A stretch of DNA of 64,000 nucleotides from Aromatoleum diolicum (GCF_012910955.1 NZ_WTVQ01000002.1:160518-224517); one strand, 5' to 3'; positions 9,644-20,199 are shown, counted from the stretch's first letter. Translations and numbers: made by a program. Notes: generated by a model not told the origin, from the sequence alone.

Positions 9644-10561
9644 ATGGACCGTCTGCAGGCAATGGAAGTGTTTCTCCGCGTCGCCGAGGCTGGCAGTTTC
9701 ACTGCCGTGGCCGACCGGCTTAACGTCGCCCGATCCGCGATCACGCGACAGATTGCGGCGCTGGAAGCCCATCTGGGCACCAAGCTGCTGGCGCGCAGCA
9801 CCCGTCGGCTGAGCCTGACCTCGTCCGGGTCGGCCTACCTGGAAAAGTGCCGCGAGATCCTGGCGATGGTCGAAGCGGCCGAAGGCGATCTGGCGGGGGA
9901 AAAGCGCGCGCCGCGCGGGCAGATCCGTGCCAGCGTGCCGATGAGCTTTGGCGTGCGCCATCTGATGCCTCTGGTGGGCGATTTCATCACGACGTATCCG
10001 GACGTCAGCGTCGATCTGGAATTCAGCGACCGGCGGGTCAATCTGATCGAGGAAGGCATGGACTTTGCCGTGCGCATTTCCGAACAGATCGACCCGACGC
10101 TGGTGATTCGGCGCCTGAGCGTGAGTTCTCTGGTGACGGTTGCGGCGCCGGCCTATCTCGACCGCCATGGCCGCCCGCAGCATCCGGACGATCTGCTGAA
10201 CCATCACTGCCTGACGTACACGCTGGGGCCGGGTCTGGGGTGGGGCTTTCGCGTCGATGGCGAGCCGTATTCCGTGCCGGCGAAAGGGCGCTTCCGCGCG
10301 AATAATGGCGATGCGCTCCTCGATGCGGCGATTCGCGGGCTGGGCATCGTGCGCGAGCCGACCTTCCTGGCGGCGCAGGCGGTGCAGGCAGGCCTGCTGG
10401 AGGTGTTGCTGCCGGAATACTCGGCGACCGAATTGCACATCTACGCGGTGTTTCCCGGCAGCCGCTATGTGCCGCACCGGGTGCGGACGCTGGTGGATTA
10501 TCTGGCGGAGCGAATCGGGCCGGTGCCTTACTGGGATCAGGGAACGCTGGCGAGGAAATAG
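9644..10561 (+). CDS. LysR-family transcriptional regulator
   Basis: A 305-residue LysR-type regulator. The N-terminal winged helix-turn-helix is clear (MEVFLRVAEAGSFTAVADRL, then ARSAITRQIAALEAHLGTKLL), followed by RSTRRLSLTSSG. A periplasmic-binding-protein-like effector domain fills residues 90-300. Start 9644 is set by GAGGGG six bases upstream. It diverges from the SDR gene at 8666-9538, the classic layout for a regulator acting on its neighbour. The effector domain resembles the large AaeR/CrgA-type subgroup; the inducer cannot be read from the sequence. Confidence 0.94.
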   Translation: MDRLQAMEVFLRVAEAGSFTAVADRLNVARSAITRQIAALEAHLGTKLLARSTRRLSLTSSGSAYLEKCREILAMVEAAEGDLAGEKRAPRGQIRASVPMSFGVRHLMPLVGDFITTYPDVSVDLEFSDRRVNLIEEGMDFAVRISEQIDPTLVIRRLSVSSLVTVAAPAYLDRHGRPQHPDDLLNHHCLTYTLGPGLGWGFRVDGEPYSVPAKGRFRANNGDALLDAAIRGLGIVREPTFLAAQAVQAGLLEVLLPEYSATELHIYAVFPGSRYVPHRVRTLVDYLAERIGPVPYWDQGTLARK

Positions 10562-10658
10562 CCAAGCTGCGGCCCACCACGATGGTGCGCGCTATGCGCG
10601 CGCTGCCGCCCCCGGCGCGGCGCCGACGCCGGGACAGCCTCGATGTGGGCGGATCAGG

Positions 10659-11381
10659 TCAGAAATTCATCCGCCACGGTAGTTCGCCCTGGATGAACAA
10701 GCGTGCCTCTTCGGAGGAGGGACGCGCGAAGAAGCGTTGCACCGGGGCGTGTTCGCGCACGCGGCCGGCGCTCATGAACACCACGTCGTCACCCAACCTG
10801 GTGGCCTGACCGAGGTTGTGGGTGGTCATCAGGATGCGTGTTCCATCGGTGCGGATCTCGCGCACGATGCGCTCGACGGCGGCTGTCGCGGATGGGTCGA
10901 GGCTGGCAGTGGGCTCGTCGAGCAGCAGCAGGCGCGGCGCGGTGACCCATGCGCGGGCGAGCGCCAGGCGCTGCCGTTCGCCGCCGGATAGCTGCCGTGC
11001 GCTGTCGCCGGCGCGCGCGGCGAGTCCCACGCGTTCGAGCACCTTCGCGGCGCGCTGGTGCCGCTCGCGGCGTGCGATGCCGTGCGGTTTGAGCGCGAGC
11101 GCGACGTTTTCCAGCACCGATGCACGCAGCATCATCGGATGCTGGAAAACCATCGTGACGCCAAGTTCAGGGCGCCCGCCGCCGCCCCAGTCGATCGAAC
11201 CGCTGCTCGGTTCGAGCAGACCGCACAGCGTGCGGAGCAACACGGTCTTGCCCGCGCCGTTGGGGCCGAGCACGAGCGTGATGCCCTCCCCGCCCAGTTC
11301 AAGGTCGACGCCGTCGAGGATGGCGCGGCCGTTGGGCTGAAAACGCACATCGCGCAGACGCAAGGGAAACATCGGGCTCAC
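10659..11381 (-). CDS. tupC: tungstate ABC transporter ATP-binding protein
   Basis: A 240-residue ABC ATPase that powers oxyanion import at the inner membrane. The Walker A GPNGAGKT is at 39-46, the signature is LSGGERQRLALARA and the Walker B is RLLLLDEPTASLD, with the switch His in TTHNLG. Its start overlaps the tupB stop by four bases (ATGA), so translation is coupled. With a TupB-type permease next to it and the tungsten enzyme operon upstream on the same strand, tungstate is the likely substrate. Molybdate cannot be excluded from the ATPase alone. Confidence 0.88.
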   Translation of the reverse strand: MSPMFPLRLRDVRFQPNGRAILDGVDLELGGEGITLVLGPNGAGKTVLLRTLCGLLEPSSGSIDWGGGGRPELGVTMVFQHPMMLRASVLENVALALKPHGIARRERHQRAAKVLERVGLAARAGDSARQLSGGERQRLALARAWVTAPRLLLLDEPTASLDPSATAAVERIVREIRTDGTRILMTTHNLGQATRLGDDVVFMSAGRVREHAPVQRFFARPSSEEARLFIQGELPWRMNF

Positions 11382-12082
11382 CCGTATCGCCGCATGGCCC
11401 AGCCGCGTACCGCGAAGGCGACGGCGTTGAGCGCGAGGATTACGGCGATCAGCACGAGTCCAAGCGCGATCGCCAGCGGCAGGTCGCCCTTGCTGGTTTC
11501 CAACGCGATGGCGGTCGTCATCACGCGCGTGGCGTGGTCGATATTGCCACCAACGATCATTACGGCGCCGACTTCACTCATCGCCCGGCCAAGTCCGGCG
11601 AGCACCGCCACCATCAGCGAATGGCGGCAGTCGTACAACAGCGTAGTGACGCTTTGCCACCATGAAAAACGCATCGCACGCAGTTCCTCGGCGTAGCGTT
11701 GCCAGGTGTCTTCGACCACCTGACGGGCAATCGCCGCCATCAGCGGCACGACCAGCAACGTTTGTGCTGCGACCATCGCGCCCGGGGTATACAGCAGGCC
11801 CCATTCGCCGAGCGGCCCTGAACGCGACAGGAACAGGTAGACGACAACGCCGACCACCACCGAAGGCGCGCCCATCAAGCCATTGATCAACACTGACAGC
11901 GCATGCTTGCCCGGGAAGCGTCCGATCGCAAGACAGGCACCCAGCGGCAGTCCGATCAGGGTGCCGAGCACCACCGCAGCACCGCTGACGCGCAGCGAGA
12001 GCGCGACGATTTCCATCGCGCGCTGGTCAAAGGTAGCGAGCAGTGAGAAGGCATCGGCGAAAGTCGTTGCGAAGGCGGACAT
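11378..12082 (-). CDS. tupB: tungstate ABC transporter permease
   Basis: A 234-residue inner-membrane permease of the TupB family. Several hydrophobic helices are visible and the EAA-type cytoplasmic loop reads LAGLGRAMSEVGAVMIVGGNI, very typical of TupB/WtpB permeases. It overlaps tupC by four bases. The solute-binding subunit TupA, which normally precedes it, is not in this window. It lies 92 bases after aorE with a small hairpin between, so it may be read from the aor promoter or from its own. Confidence 0.9.
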   Translation of the reverse strand: MSAFATTFADAFSLLATFDQRAMEIVALSLRVSGAAVVLGTLIGLPLGACLAIGRFPGKHALSVLINGLMGAPSVVVGVVVYLFLSRSGPLGEWGLLYTPGAMVAAQTLLVVPLMAAIARQVVEDTWQRYAEELRAMRFSWWQSVTTLLYDCRHSLMVAVLAGLGRAMSEVGAVMIVGGNIDHATRVMTTAIALETSKGDLPLAIALGLVLIAVILALNAVAFAVRGWAMRRYG

Positions 12083-12117
12083 CGGCGGGAGAATAGCGTA
12101 AGCGCACGGATTAGGCA

Positions 12118-12141
12118 GCTTCGCAGGCCGGAATGCGAAGC
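12118..12141. repeat. intercistronic hairpin between aorE and tupB
   Basis: A perfect 8-bp stem, GCTTCGCA pairing with TGCGAAGC, around an 8-base loop. There is no T-run, so it may be an RNA processing or stabilising element rather than a terminator. Confidence 0.45.
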
Positions 12142-12174
12142 GTGGGCTTCACGGGCAGAAGCGAAGTTCGGAAA

Positions 12175-12483
12175 TCAACCGCCGCCGCGCTGCATCGCGC
12201 GGTCGAGCGGGGTCAGCAGATTGCGCCGCGCGGTCTCGTCGCCACCGCAGAATTCATAACGTGCAGCGAGGAGGGGAAGTTCGAACAGGCCGAGACGGCG
12301 GATGCCGCGTGCGTCGATATGAATATCGAGTCGGGTCGTGCCGGAATGCAGGCGGAAATGGCTGGCGGAGACCGCGTCGACGCCGGCGGGCCAGGCCTTG
12401 CGCAGATCGCGCTCGAACTCGGCCGGCGTGGCGGTGAGTTCGCGCTCGAAGCGTTCCGGCACCGGGCCGGTGATGTATGCCAA
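12175..12483 (-). CDS. aorE: small protein of the aor operon (AorE-like)
   Basis: A 102-residue cytoplasmic protein. It lies three bases after aorD and ends with a triple Gly (MQRGGG). The domain pattern (FERDLRKAWPAGVD; LDIHIDARGIRRLGLFELPLL) is not one I can assign to an enzyme family. Its position after the MoaD-like gene in an AOR operon matches the gene called aorE in Aromatoleum-type operons, and the symbol is given on that basis only. A role in assembling the tungsten cofactor or enzyme is inference. Confidence 0.65.
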   Translation of the reverse strand: MAYITGPVPERFERELTATPAEFERDLRKAWPAGVDAVSASHFRLHSGTTRLDIHIDARGIRRLGLFELPLLAARYEFCGGDETARRNLLTPLDRAMQRGGG

Positions 12484-12486
12484 ACC

Positions 12487-12738
12487 TTAGCCGCCGGCGA
12501 TCGGCGGCCAGATGGCGAGTTCATCGCCATCGGCGAGCCGGTGGGCGGGGCGCTGCGAGGGCGGAATGAACAGGCCATTGACCAGGACGAGATGGGCGCT
12601 GCGCTCGGGCACCTGGTAGCGCGCGATCAGGCTGGCGATGGTGGTGCCCTCCTCCACCTCCAGTTCGACGCGGTTGCCTTTGCGGTCGGACGGGAGGTAG
12701 TCGGTGAGTGAGGCGAAGAGCTTGAAGCCGATCTTCAT
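12487..12738 (-). CDS. aorD: MoaD/ThiS-type sulfur carrier of the aor operon
   Basis: An 83-residue ubiquitin-fold protein ending in Gly-Gly (IAGG), the tail activated as thiocarboxylate in MoaD-family sulfur carriers. The sequence fits MoaD (LFASLTDYLP; ELEVEEGTTIASLIARYQVP; VLVNGLFI; LADGDELAIWPPIAGG). It lies between aorC and aorE. A dedicated MoaD in a tungsten-enzyme operon suggests a role in making the dithiolene of the W-pterin. Whether it replaces or supplements the cell's MoaD is unknown. Confidence 0.85.
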   Translation of the reverse strand: MKIGFKLFASLTDYLPSDRKGNRVELEVEEGTTIASLIARYQVPERSAHLVLVNGLFIPPSQRPAHRLADGDELAIWPPIAGG

Positions 12739-12760
12739 TGCGCGCGCATCTCCATTCGCT

Positions 12761-14032
12761 TCATCGCGCCAGGGCCATCGGCTGCTGTGAGCGCGCGACG
12801 TAGGCCTCGACGAACTGCAGCGGATTGGCGAGCAGGCGGTCCTTCCAGTCGCCGAGTTTCACCTGGCCGTGGATCAGGCCGCGCAGTGCGCCCACATGCT
12901 GGGTGAGGCCGATCGAGGTCGCGCCGATCATCACGTCGTCCTTGAACTGCAGGCTGAGGTAGCGGTATGCGGTGTCGTCGGCGTGTTCCACGCCGGTGCC
13001 GCCGCTGTCGCTACCCTCGCCCCACCACTGGCCGAAGGATGCCGAGATCAGGCCCAGGGTATCGAGCACGTTGATCGCCAGCACGCCGTTGAGGCGCGTA
13101 TCACGGCCCGCCATGTTGAGCGCGGCGACGCGCGCCTGGTCCGCGGCATTGGGCTGGATCGCGGCGACCAGATGGGCGCCGGTGAAAAGGTCGGGCGCTT
13201 CGGCCACATCACCGGCGGCGAAGATGCCAGGCACGCTGGTTTCGAGCTTGTCGTCGACGAGCACGCCCTTGGCGACATGCACCGGCGTCGAATCGAGGAA
13301 GGCGGCGTTGGGCGCCACACCGGCCGCGACAATGACGAGATCGCAGGGCAGGACTTCGCCGGTCGACAGCGTGACGTCGACCGTCGATGGCGCACTGCCG
13401 CGGTCGATACGCTGCACGCCGGCGTTGGTGACGACGCGGATACCCTTGTTCTCGACCCAGCGCTTGATCATGCCGCCGGCCTTGGGCGTCATCATGCGCG
13501 GCACCATGCGGTCGCCCATCTCGACAACGGTGAGTTCCACGCCGCGCGCGGCGAGTGCCTGCATGATGATGCAGCCGATGAAGCCCGCGCCCAGCTGCAG
13601 CACCCGCGCACCGGGTTTGGCCAGGCGAGCGATGGCGCGGGCATCGTCGAGCGTCCAGCAGGTCTGCACTTCGGGCAGGTCGACGCCGGGGATCGGTGGG
13701 CGCACGGGATGCGAGCCGGTCGCGATCAGCAGGCGGTCATAGTCCTCGAAGTGGCCGTCGTGGAACAGGATGCGACGCTTGTCGGTGTCGAGCGACACGG
13801 CACGCGCGTGCAGTTCGCCGATACGCAGATTCTTGAAGTAATCGGGCGATTTGCGCAGGTAAGTCCCCGACTCGTCGATATGATCTTCCAGCAGATACGG
13901 TATGGCCATGCGCGAGTAAGGCGGTGCGTCCTCGTTGCCGACCAGCAGGATCTCGTCGGCGGGCGCCGCGCGGCGCAGCGTCTCGGCTGCGACGACCCCG
14001 GCAGGTCCATTGCCGAGAATCACGTGTTTCAT
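12761..14032 (-). CDS. aorC: AOR FAD-containing subunit, NAD(P)-disulfide reductase fold
   Basis: A 423-residue flavoprotein. The N-terminal FAD motif is GNGPAGVVAAE. A second Rossmann motif (LQLGAGFIGCIIMQALAARG) for NAD is at about 150. The FAD-closing motif IFAAGDVAE is near residue 275. In Aromatoleum-type AOR this subunit passes electrons between the enzyme and NAD+, making it NAD-reducing. Start 14032 is the canonical MKHVILGNGPAG. It is preceded by a stem-loop (14059-14086) after aorB and followed 22 bases later by aorD. Confidence 0.92.
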   Translation of the reverse strand: MKHVILGNGPAGVVAAETLRRAAPADEILLVGNEDAPPYSRMAIPYLLEDHIDESGTYLRKSPDYFKNLRIGELHARAVSLDTDKRRILFHDGHFEDYDRLLIATGSHPVRPPIPGVDLPEVQTCWTLDDARAIARLAKPGARVLQLGAGFIGCIIMQALAARGVELTVVEMGDRMVPRMMTPKAGGMIKRWVENKGIRVVTNAGVQRIDRGSAPSTVDVTLSTGEVLPCDLVIVAAGVAPNAAFLDSTPVHVAKGVLVDDKLETSVPGIFAAGDVAEAPDLFTGAHLVAAIQPNAADQARVAALNMAGRDTRLNGVLAINVLDTLGLISASFGQWWGEGSDSGGTGVEHADDTAYRYLSLQFKDDVMIGATSIGLTQHVGALRGLIHGQVKLGDWKDRLLANPLQFVEAYVARSQQPMALAR

Positions 14033-14106
14033 GGGATGTCCTCGATTGGGCGATGCAACCCCCGCCCCGCGCAAGCGGGACAGGGGCAAACCGTTTAAGG
14101 CAGCGC

Positions 14107-15954
14107 TCAGAGTCCGAGCCGCGCCAGGGTTTCCGGCGTCGGCACGCCTTCCGGTGTCCAGCCGCGCACCTGGTAGTACTCCGGCAGCATCTTGTCGAGG
14201 CCGTTCACCAGACCCTTGGCCGGACCGCTTTTCGCCGGCTCGGTCAGCAGGCGCGGCGGCAAATTGTCGTCCTTGTTGGTGAAACCGGCCGCATTGTTGA
14301 ACTGGCGCTCCATGTTCCAGATGCGCTCGCCCACTTCGTTGAGCTTCTCCATCGTCCACTCGCTGCCGCACGCCGCGGCAAGCTGCGGCTGCACGTCGGC
14401 GAGCGTCCACGCGAACGAGGTGAACACGCAGATGCCGGCGGCGTCGAACACCGCGGTCGCGTCCTGGAAAGCCTTCACGAGTTCCGCCTTGCCTTCGGTA
14501 ACCAGCGGATCGGTCTTGACCGGAATGCCCAGCACTTCGGACGCGACGGTGTAGCCGCGCAGGTGGCACGCACCACGGTTGGAGGTCGCATAGGCCAGGC
14601 CCATGCCCTGGATGCCGCGCGAATCGTAGGCGGGGAACTCCTGCTTCTTGACGCTCATCGACAGTTCCGGGTGCCCGTACTTGGCACACATGCGCGCCGA
14701 GCCTTGCCCGAGTTCCTTGCCGAAGCCTTCGCCGGCCGCGGTCATCTCGGCGAGCTTCGCCAATGCCTGGGCCGAGCCGAACGGCGCATCGATGCCGATC
14801 TGCTCCTTGGTCAGCACCCCCATCTCGTACAGTTCCATCGCCGCAGCGACGGTGGCACCGAAGGTGATCGGGTCGAAACCCTGTTCGTTGCACAGCAGGT
14901 TGGCGTACTGCAGGGCTTCGAGATCGCCGACGCCGTTGGCGGCACCGAGCGCCCACGCGGCTTCGTATTCCAGGCCCCCGGACGCACCCCAGTACTGCGG
15001 GCTGTTCTTGACCGTGAAGTGGTTCTTGTCGATCTGCGAGATGCGCCCGCAGGCGATGGTGCAGCCGAAGCACGCAGCATTCGTCACCAGGTGGCTCTTG
15101 CCGTCGGATTCACGCTTCTCGTGCATCGCTTCGGCGGAGATCTTCGATGCGTCCTCGAACTGCACGTCGCGGTGGTTGCGGGTGGGCAGCGCACCGATTT
15201 CGTTGATGACGTTCATCAGCACCTGGGTACCGAATTTCGGCAGCCCCTGGCCGGTCACCGCATTGTCGGCGAGCACCTTTTTCGCTTCGGTCGTGGCCTT
15301 GAGGAAGGCCGGGAAATCCTTGATCCCGGATACGCCCTTGGTGCCGCGGATCGCCACCGCCTTGAGGTTCTTCGACCCCATCACCGCGCCAACGCCCGAA
15401 CGGCCGGCCGCGCGGTGCAGGTCATTGATCACGACGGCGAACAGCACCTGATTCTCGCCCGCCTTGCCGATCGACGACACACGGATCAGCGGATCCTGGT
15501 GGTCGACCTTGATCTGCTCCTCGGTATGCCAGCAACTCGTGCCCCACAGATGCGAGGCGTCGCGCAGTTCCGCCTTGTCGTTTTCGATGAAGAGGTACAC
15601 GGGCTTGGGCGACTTACCTTCGAAGATCACCATGTCCCAGCCGGCGAACTTCATCTCGGCGCCGAAGAAGCCGCCCGAATTCGAACAGGCGATCGCGCCG
15701 GTGAGCGGTCCCTTGCAGCTGACGGTGTAGCGCCCCCCGGTCGAAGCCATCGTGCCGGTAAGCGGGCCGGTCGCCATGATCAGCTTGTTGTCGGGCGACA
15801 GCGGATCGACCTTGGGGTCGATTTCCGAGACCAGATATTTGGCCGCCAGACCTCGCGAACCGAGGTATTCGTTGGCCCACTCCATGTTGAGCGGCTCTTC
15901 CTTGCACGTGCCCTGAGTCAGGTTCACCCGCAGGACTTTGCGATTCCATCCCAT
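14107..15954 (-). CDS. aorB: tungsten-containing aldehyde ferredoxin oxidoreductase, large subunit
   Basis: The 615-residue catalytic subunit of aldehyde oxidoreductase, oxidising aldehydes to acids at a tungsten bis-pterin centre. The N terminus MGWNRKVLRVNLTQGTCKEEPL is typical of the family. GGRYTVSCKGPLTGAIACSNSGG and RAAGRSGVGAVMGSKNLKA are pterin-binding regions. Cys295-x2-Cys298-x3-Cys302 are 4Fe-4S ligands. The start is set by AAGGAGGGG directly upstream. It sits between the polyferredoxin AorA (14 bases) and flavoprotein AorC. The known three-subunit enzyme of Aromatoleum acts on many aromatic and aliphatic aldehydes; the exact range here is not readable. Confidence 0.96.
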   Translation of the reverse strand: MGWNRKVLRVNLTQGTCKEEPLNMEWANEYLGSRGLAAKYLVSEIDPKVDPLSPDNKLIMATGPLTGTMASTGGRYTVSCKGPLTGAIACSNSGGFFGAEMKFAGWDMVIFEGKSPKPVYLFIENDKAELRDASHLWGTSCWHTEEQIKVDHQDPLIRVSSIGKAGENQVLFAVVINDLHRAAGRSGVGAVMGSKNLKAVAIRGTKGVSGIKDFPAFLKATTEAKKVLADNAVTGQGLPKFGTQVLMNVINEIGALPTRNHRDVQFEDASKISAEAMHEKRESDGKSHLVTNAACFGCTIACGRISQIDKNHFTVKNSPQYWGASGGLEYEAAWALGAANGVGDLEALQYANLLCNEQGFDPITFGATVAAAMELYEMGVLTKEQIGIDAPFGSAQALAKLAEMTAAGEGFGKELGQGSARMCAKYGHPELSMSVKKQEFPAYDSRGIQGMGLAYATSNRGACHLRGYTVASEVLGIPVKTDPLVTEGKAELVKAFQDATAVFDAAGICVFTSFAWTLADVQPQLAAACGSEWTMEKLNEVGERIWNMERQFNNAAGFTNKDDNLPPRLLTEPAKSGPAKGLVNGLDKMLPEYYQVRGWTPEGVPTPETLARLGL

Positions 15955-15968
15955 GATGTCCCCTCCTT

Positions 15969-16445
15969 TCAGGCTGCCGATGCAGCGGTATTGGCTTTGG
16001 CAGCCCAGGCCTGCATGCGGCCGAGTCCGGTCCAGTTGGCGTCGATGTAAGTGATTGCAGCGGTCGGACAGGCTTTCGCACAGGCCGGATCGCCCTCGCA
16101 CAGGTCACACTTCTGCACCTTGCCGGTATCCTGGTTGTAATTGATCGTGCCGAACGGACAGGCGATCGTGCACACCTTGCAGCCGACACAGGTGTCCTCG
16201 AACACCATCTTGGCGCCGGTCGTCAGATCGAGCCGGATCGCATCGACCGGACAGGAATGCATGCACCAGGCGTCGGTGCACTGGGTACAGGTGTAGGGCA
16301 CCTTGCGCCCTTCGTGCTCGAAATTGAAAACCTTGATCAGCGAGTTGCTCGGATTGATGACGCCGGTGTGTTCGTACGAGCATGCCATTTCGCATTGCAG
16401 GCAGCCGGTACACTTTGCGGGGTCAATGTGAAGAGATTTCCACAT
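15969..16445 (-). CDS. aorA: AOR electron-transfer subunit with four 4Fe-4S sites
   Basis: A 158-residue polyferredoxin. Four Cys-rich groups are visible: CTGCLQCEMAC near 12-22, CTQCTDAWCMHSC near 53-65, CVGCKVCTIAC near 87-97, and CDLCEGDPACAKAC near 113-126. Together they could hold four cubane clusters. It is the first gene of the aor operon and wires the tungsten subunit to the flavoprotein. Start 16445 has GGAGGAG eight bases upstream. A sigma-54 type promoter lies about 55 bases before the start. Confidence 0.95.
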   Translation of the reverse strand: MWKSLHIDPAKCTGCLQCEMACSYEHTGVINPSNSLIKVFNFEHEGRKVPYTCTQCTDAWCMHSCPVDAIRLDLTTGAKMVFEDTCVGCKVCTIACPFGTINYNQDTGKVQKCDLCEGDPACAKACPTAAITYIDANWTGLGRMQAWAAKANTAASAA

Positions 16446-16498
16446 CGATGTTCTCCTCCGTTATGTGATTTGCTTCGGGACACAACAGACAACAGAAC

Positions 16499-16513
16499 GC
16501 AAGTACCATGCCC
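16499..16513 (-). promoter_or_regulatory. sigma-54 promoter of the aor operon
   Basis: Read on the minus strand, GGGCAT-GGTAC-TTGC matches the -24/-12 consensus with the required 10 bases between GG and GC. The -24 half lies in one arm of the hairpin at 16503-16537. Upstream is the gene for a GAFTGA-bearing activator. The match is visible; function is inferred. Confidence 0.7.
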
Positions 16514-16537
16514 ACAACGACATTGTGGGCATGGTAC
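16503..16537. repeat. perfect 15-bp inverted repeat between activator gene and aorA
   Basis: Arms GTACCATGCCCACAA and TTGTGGGCATGGTAC flank a 5-base loop. It starts 8 bases after the activator stop. It could terminate activator transcription (the following minus-strand sequence is T-rich but broken), act as an operator, or both. Confidence 0.85.
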
Positions 16538-16545
16538 AGGCCCGG

Positions 16546-18573
<2,028 letters not shown>

Positions 18574-18773
18574 CATCTCCTCCTGTACTGCGTGTCTGGC
18601 GGGACTATTTTGTTGTCTGCCCCTTGTGTCAGAAAGTAGCACCTGCCCCAAGTCGAAGCAATCTGTTTCCTGACCTCGTGGTGCAAACGGAGCAATTTCC
18701 CTGCCAATGCATTAACGGATGCAATCCACGGCACTACTGGGCGCAAGCCGGACTCAAAGCATCGTGACAACCA

Positions 18774-18789
18774 TGGCACAGCGCTTGCA
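18774..18789 (+). promoter_or_regulatory. sigma-54 promoter of the pedF operon
   Basis: TGGCAC-AGCGC-TTGCA is a full match to the -24/-12 consensus with exact spacing. The pedF start codon is about 50 bases downstream. Confidence 0.85.
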
Positions 18790-18840
18790 GTAGTGAGTCC
18801 ATGCCAAGCGTGCCGGCAATCAGCGCACCGTCAATCAGCG

Positions 18841-19302
18841 ATGAGGAATCAAAAGGTGGATACGTACAACTACAAGGAGACCCTGACCCGCAACCTGCGA
18901 GTCGGAGCAATGGCCATCGGACTCGCGTTCGGCGCGGGGCTGGCACACGCACACGGCGACGTCACGCCCCAGGCGGTGGATGTGTCGACGCTGAAACCGC
19001 TCGGGCCGGAATGGCAGGCCGTCAATCCGTACCGTGATGACAAGGAAGCAATCCGCATCGGCGATTCGGCCTTCAACCAGAACTGCGCACGCTGTCACGG
19101 GCTGGGCGCGGTGTCCGGCGGCATTGCCCCGGACCTGCGCAAGCTGGACATCGCCCCCGAAACGGACGAGTATTTTCTCAGCCGCATCCGCAACGGCGTG
19201 ACCCGCAACGGCGCCGTGTATATGCCGCCGTTCGAGGGCATGCTCTCGCAGGAGGCAATGTGGGCAATCAAGGCATGGCTGGAGACCGTTCGTGAAAAAT
19301 GA
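18841..19302 (+). CDS. pedF: cytochrome c PedF-type, electron acceptor of PQQ alcohol dehydrogenase
   Basis: A 153-residue periplasmic monoheme cytochrome c. CARCH at 82-86 binds the heme, and the Met of VYMPPF near the C terminus is the likely sixth ligand. The signal peptide ends after AHAHG. The sequence matches the c-550 partner that takes electrons from quinoprotein ethanol dehydrogenases. Start is uncertain: ATG 18841 is used, while GTG 18856 has a better-spaced GAGG. Its stop overlaps the next gene. A consensus sigma-54 promoter precedes it. Confidence 0.9.
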   Translation: MRNQKVDTYNYKETLTRNLRVGAMAIGLAFGAGLAHAHGDVTPQAVDVSTLKPLGPEWQAVNPYRDDKEAIRIGDSAFNQNCARCHGLGAVSGGIAPDLRKLDIAPETDEYFLSRIRNGVTRNGAVYMPPFEGMLSQEAMWAIKAWLETVREK

Positions 19303-20134
19303 TCGCCGTGGATTTCTGTTCGCTGCTGGCGCCCTGTGCGCCGGCGCGCTGCTCCCCGCGCATGCCGCTGCACAGCTGGAAGTACAGCAGGCCGGCACGC
19401 TGCGGGTGGCGGTGTACGCCGACTTCGCTCCGTATTCGGTGCGCGGCAAGGGCGTGGATATTGCGCTGGCCCAGGCCCTGGCAGAGCGACTGGGGCTGCG
19501 TGCCGAGATCGTCGAATTTCCCGCCGACGAAAACATGGGCGATGACCTGCGCAACATGGTGTGGCGCGGTCATTACCTCGGCCGGCGCCCCGCCGACGTG
19601 ATGCTGCATGTGCCGGTCGACGCGCAGTTCGCCGCGCAGAACGACAAGGTGGCGATCTTCGCGCCCTACCACCTGGAGACCATGGCGATCGCGCGCAATC
19701 CGGCGCGCGTGCCGACGGTGGCCGGCTCGGCGGCAAACGCTTTCGAGGTGTTCACGCGTGAAAAGATCGGCGTGGAGCTCGACACCCATGCGAGCGACTT
19801 CATGCTAAATGTGCTCAATGGCCGGCTGCGCGACAATGTCGTGCATTTCCGCAGCATCAATGAGGCGGTGGCGGCGATGGGTCGCAACGAGGTCAGCGCG
19901 GTGATGGGGCCACGCAGCCAGCTCGAAGCATCGCTGAAGGAGCACAGCGGGTTCGAGCTGAACGCGCTGAACATGCCGGAGATGCGCGTCAGCGGCTGGC
20001 CGCTGGGCATGGCGGTGAAGGCCGACCACAAGGAACTCGCCGCATCCCTGTCGGCGGCGCTGGCCGACCTGCAGCGTTCCGGCGAATTGGGGCGCATCTT
20101 CGCGGCGCATGGCGTCACGCACCGCGTCCCCTGA
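19292..20134 (+). CDS. quinoprotein dehydrogenase-associated solute-binding protein (MoxJ/PedA-like)
   Basis: A 280-residue periplasmic binding protein of the extracellular solute-binding family 3 fold. The N terminus DRRGFLFAAG with a hydrophobic stretch resembles a twin-arginine leader. TLRVAVYADFAPYS, GVDIALAQALAERLGL and ADVMLHVPVD fit the family found beside PQQ dehydrogenases, thought to help assemble or mature the quinoprotein rather than import amino acids. It starts at GTG 19292, overlapping the pedF stop. Function is family-level knowledge; no ABC permease gene accompanies it directly. Confidence 0.85.
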   Translation: MKNDRRGFLFAAGALCAGALLPAHAAAQLEVQQAGTLRVAVYADFAPYSVRGKGVDIALAQALAERLGLRAEIVEFPADENMGDDLRNMVWRGHYLGRRPADVMLHVPVDAQFAAQNDKVAIFAPYHLETMAIARNPARVPTVAGSAANAFEVFTREKIGVELDTHASDFMLNVLNGRLRDNVVHFRSINEAVAAMGRNEVSAVMGPRSQLEASLKEHSGFELNALNMPEMRVSGWPLGMAVKADHKELAASLSAALADLQRSGELGRIFAAHGVTHRVP

Positions 20135-20199
20135 GCAACCCGGGAACGTTCCCGACTGCCCCTAAGAAGTAATCGGCACCCTGTCCTGCAGATCTGATC

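Noticed and set aside
13924..16050. 708-residue plus-strand frame over aorB/aorC
   Set aside because: Shadow of two securely identified genes; no motif and no ribosome site.
19292..20134. Reading the binding protein after pedF as the missing TupA
   Set aside because: Its sequence fits the amino-acid-type family 3 fold found with quinoprotein dehydrogenases, not the tungstate-binding TupA family.
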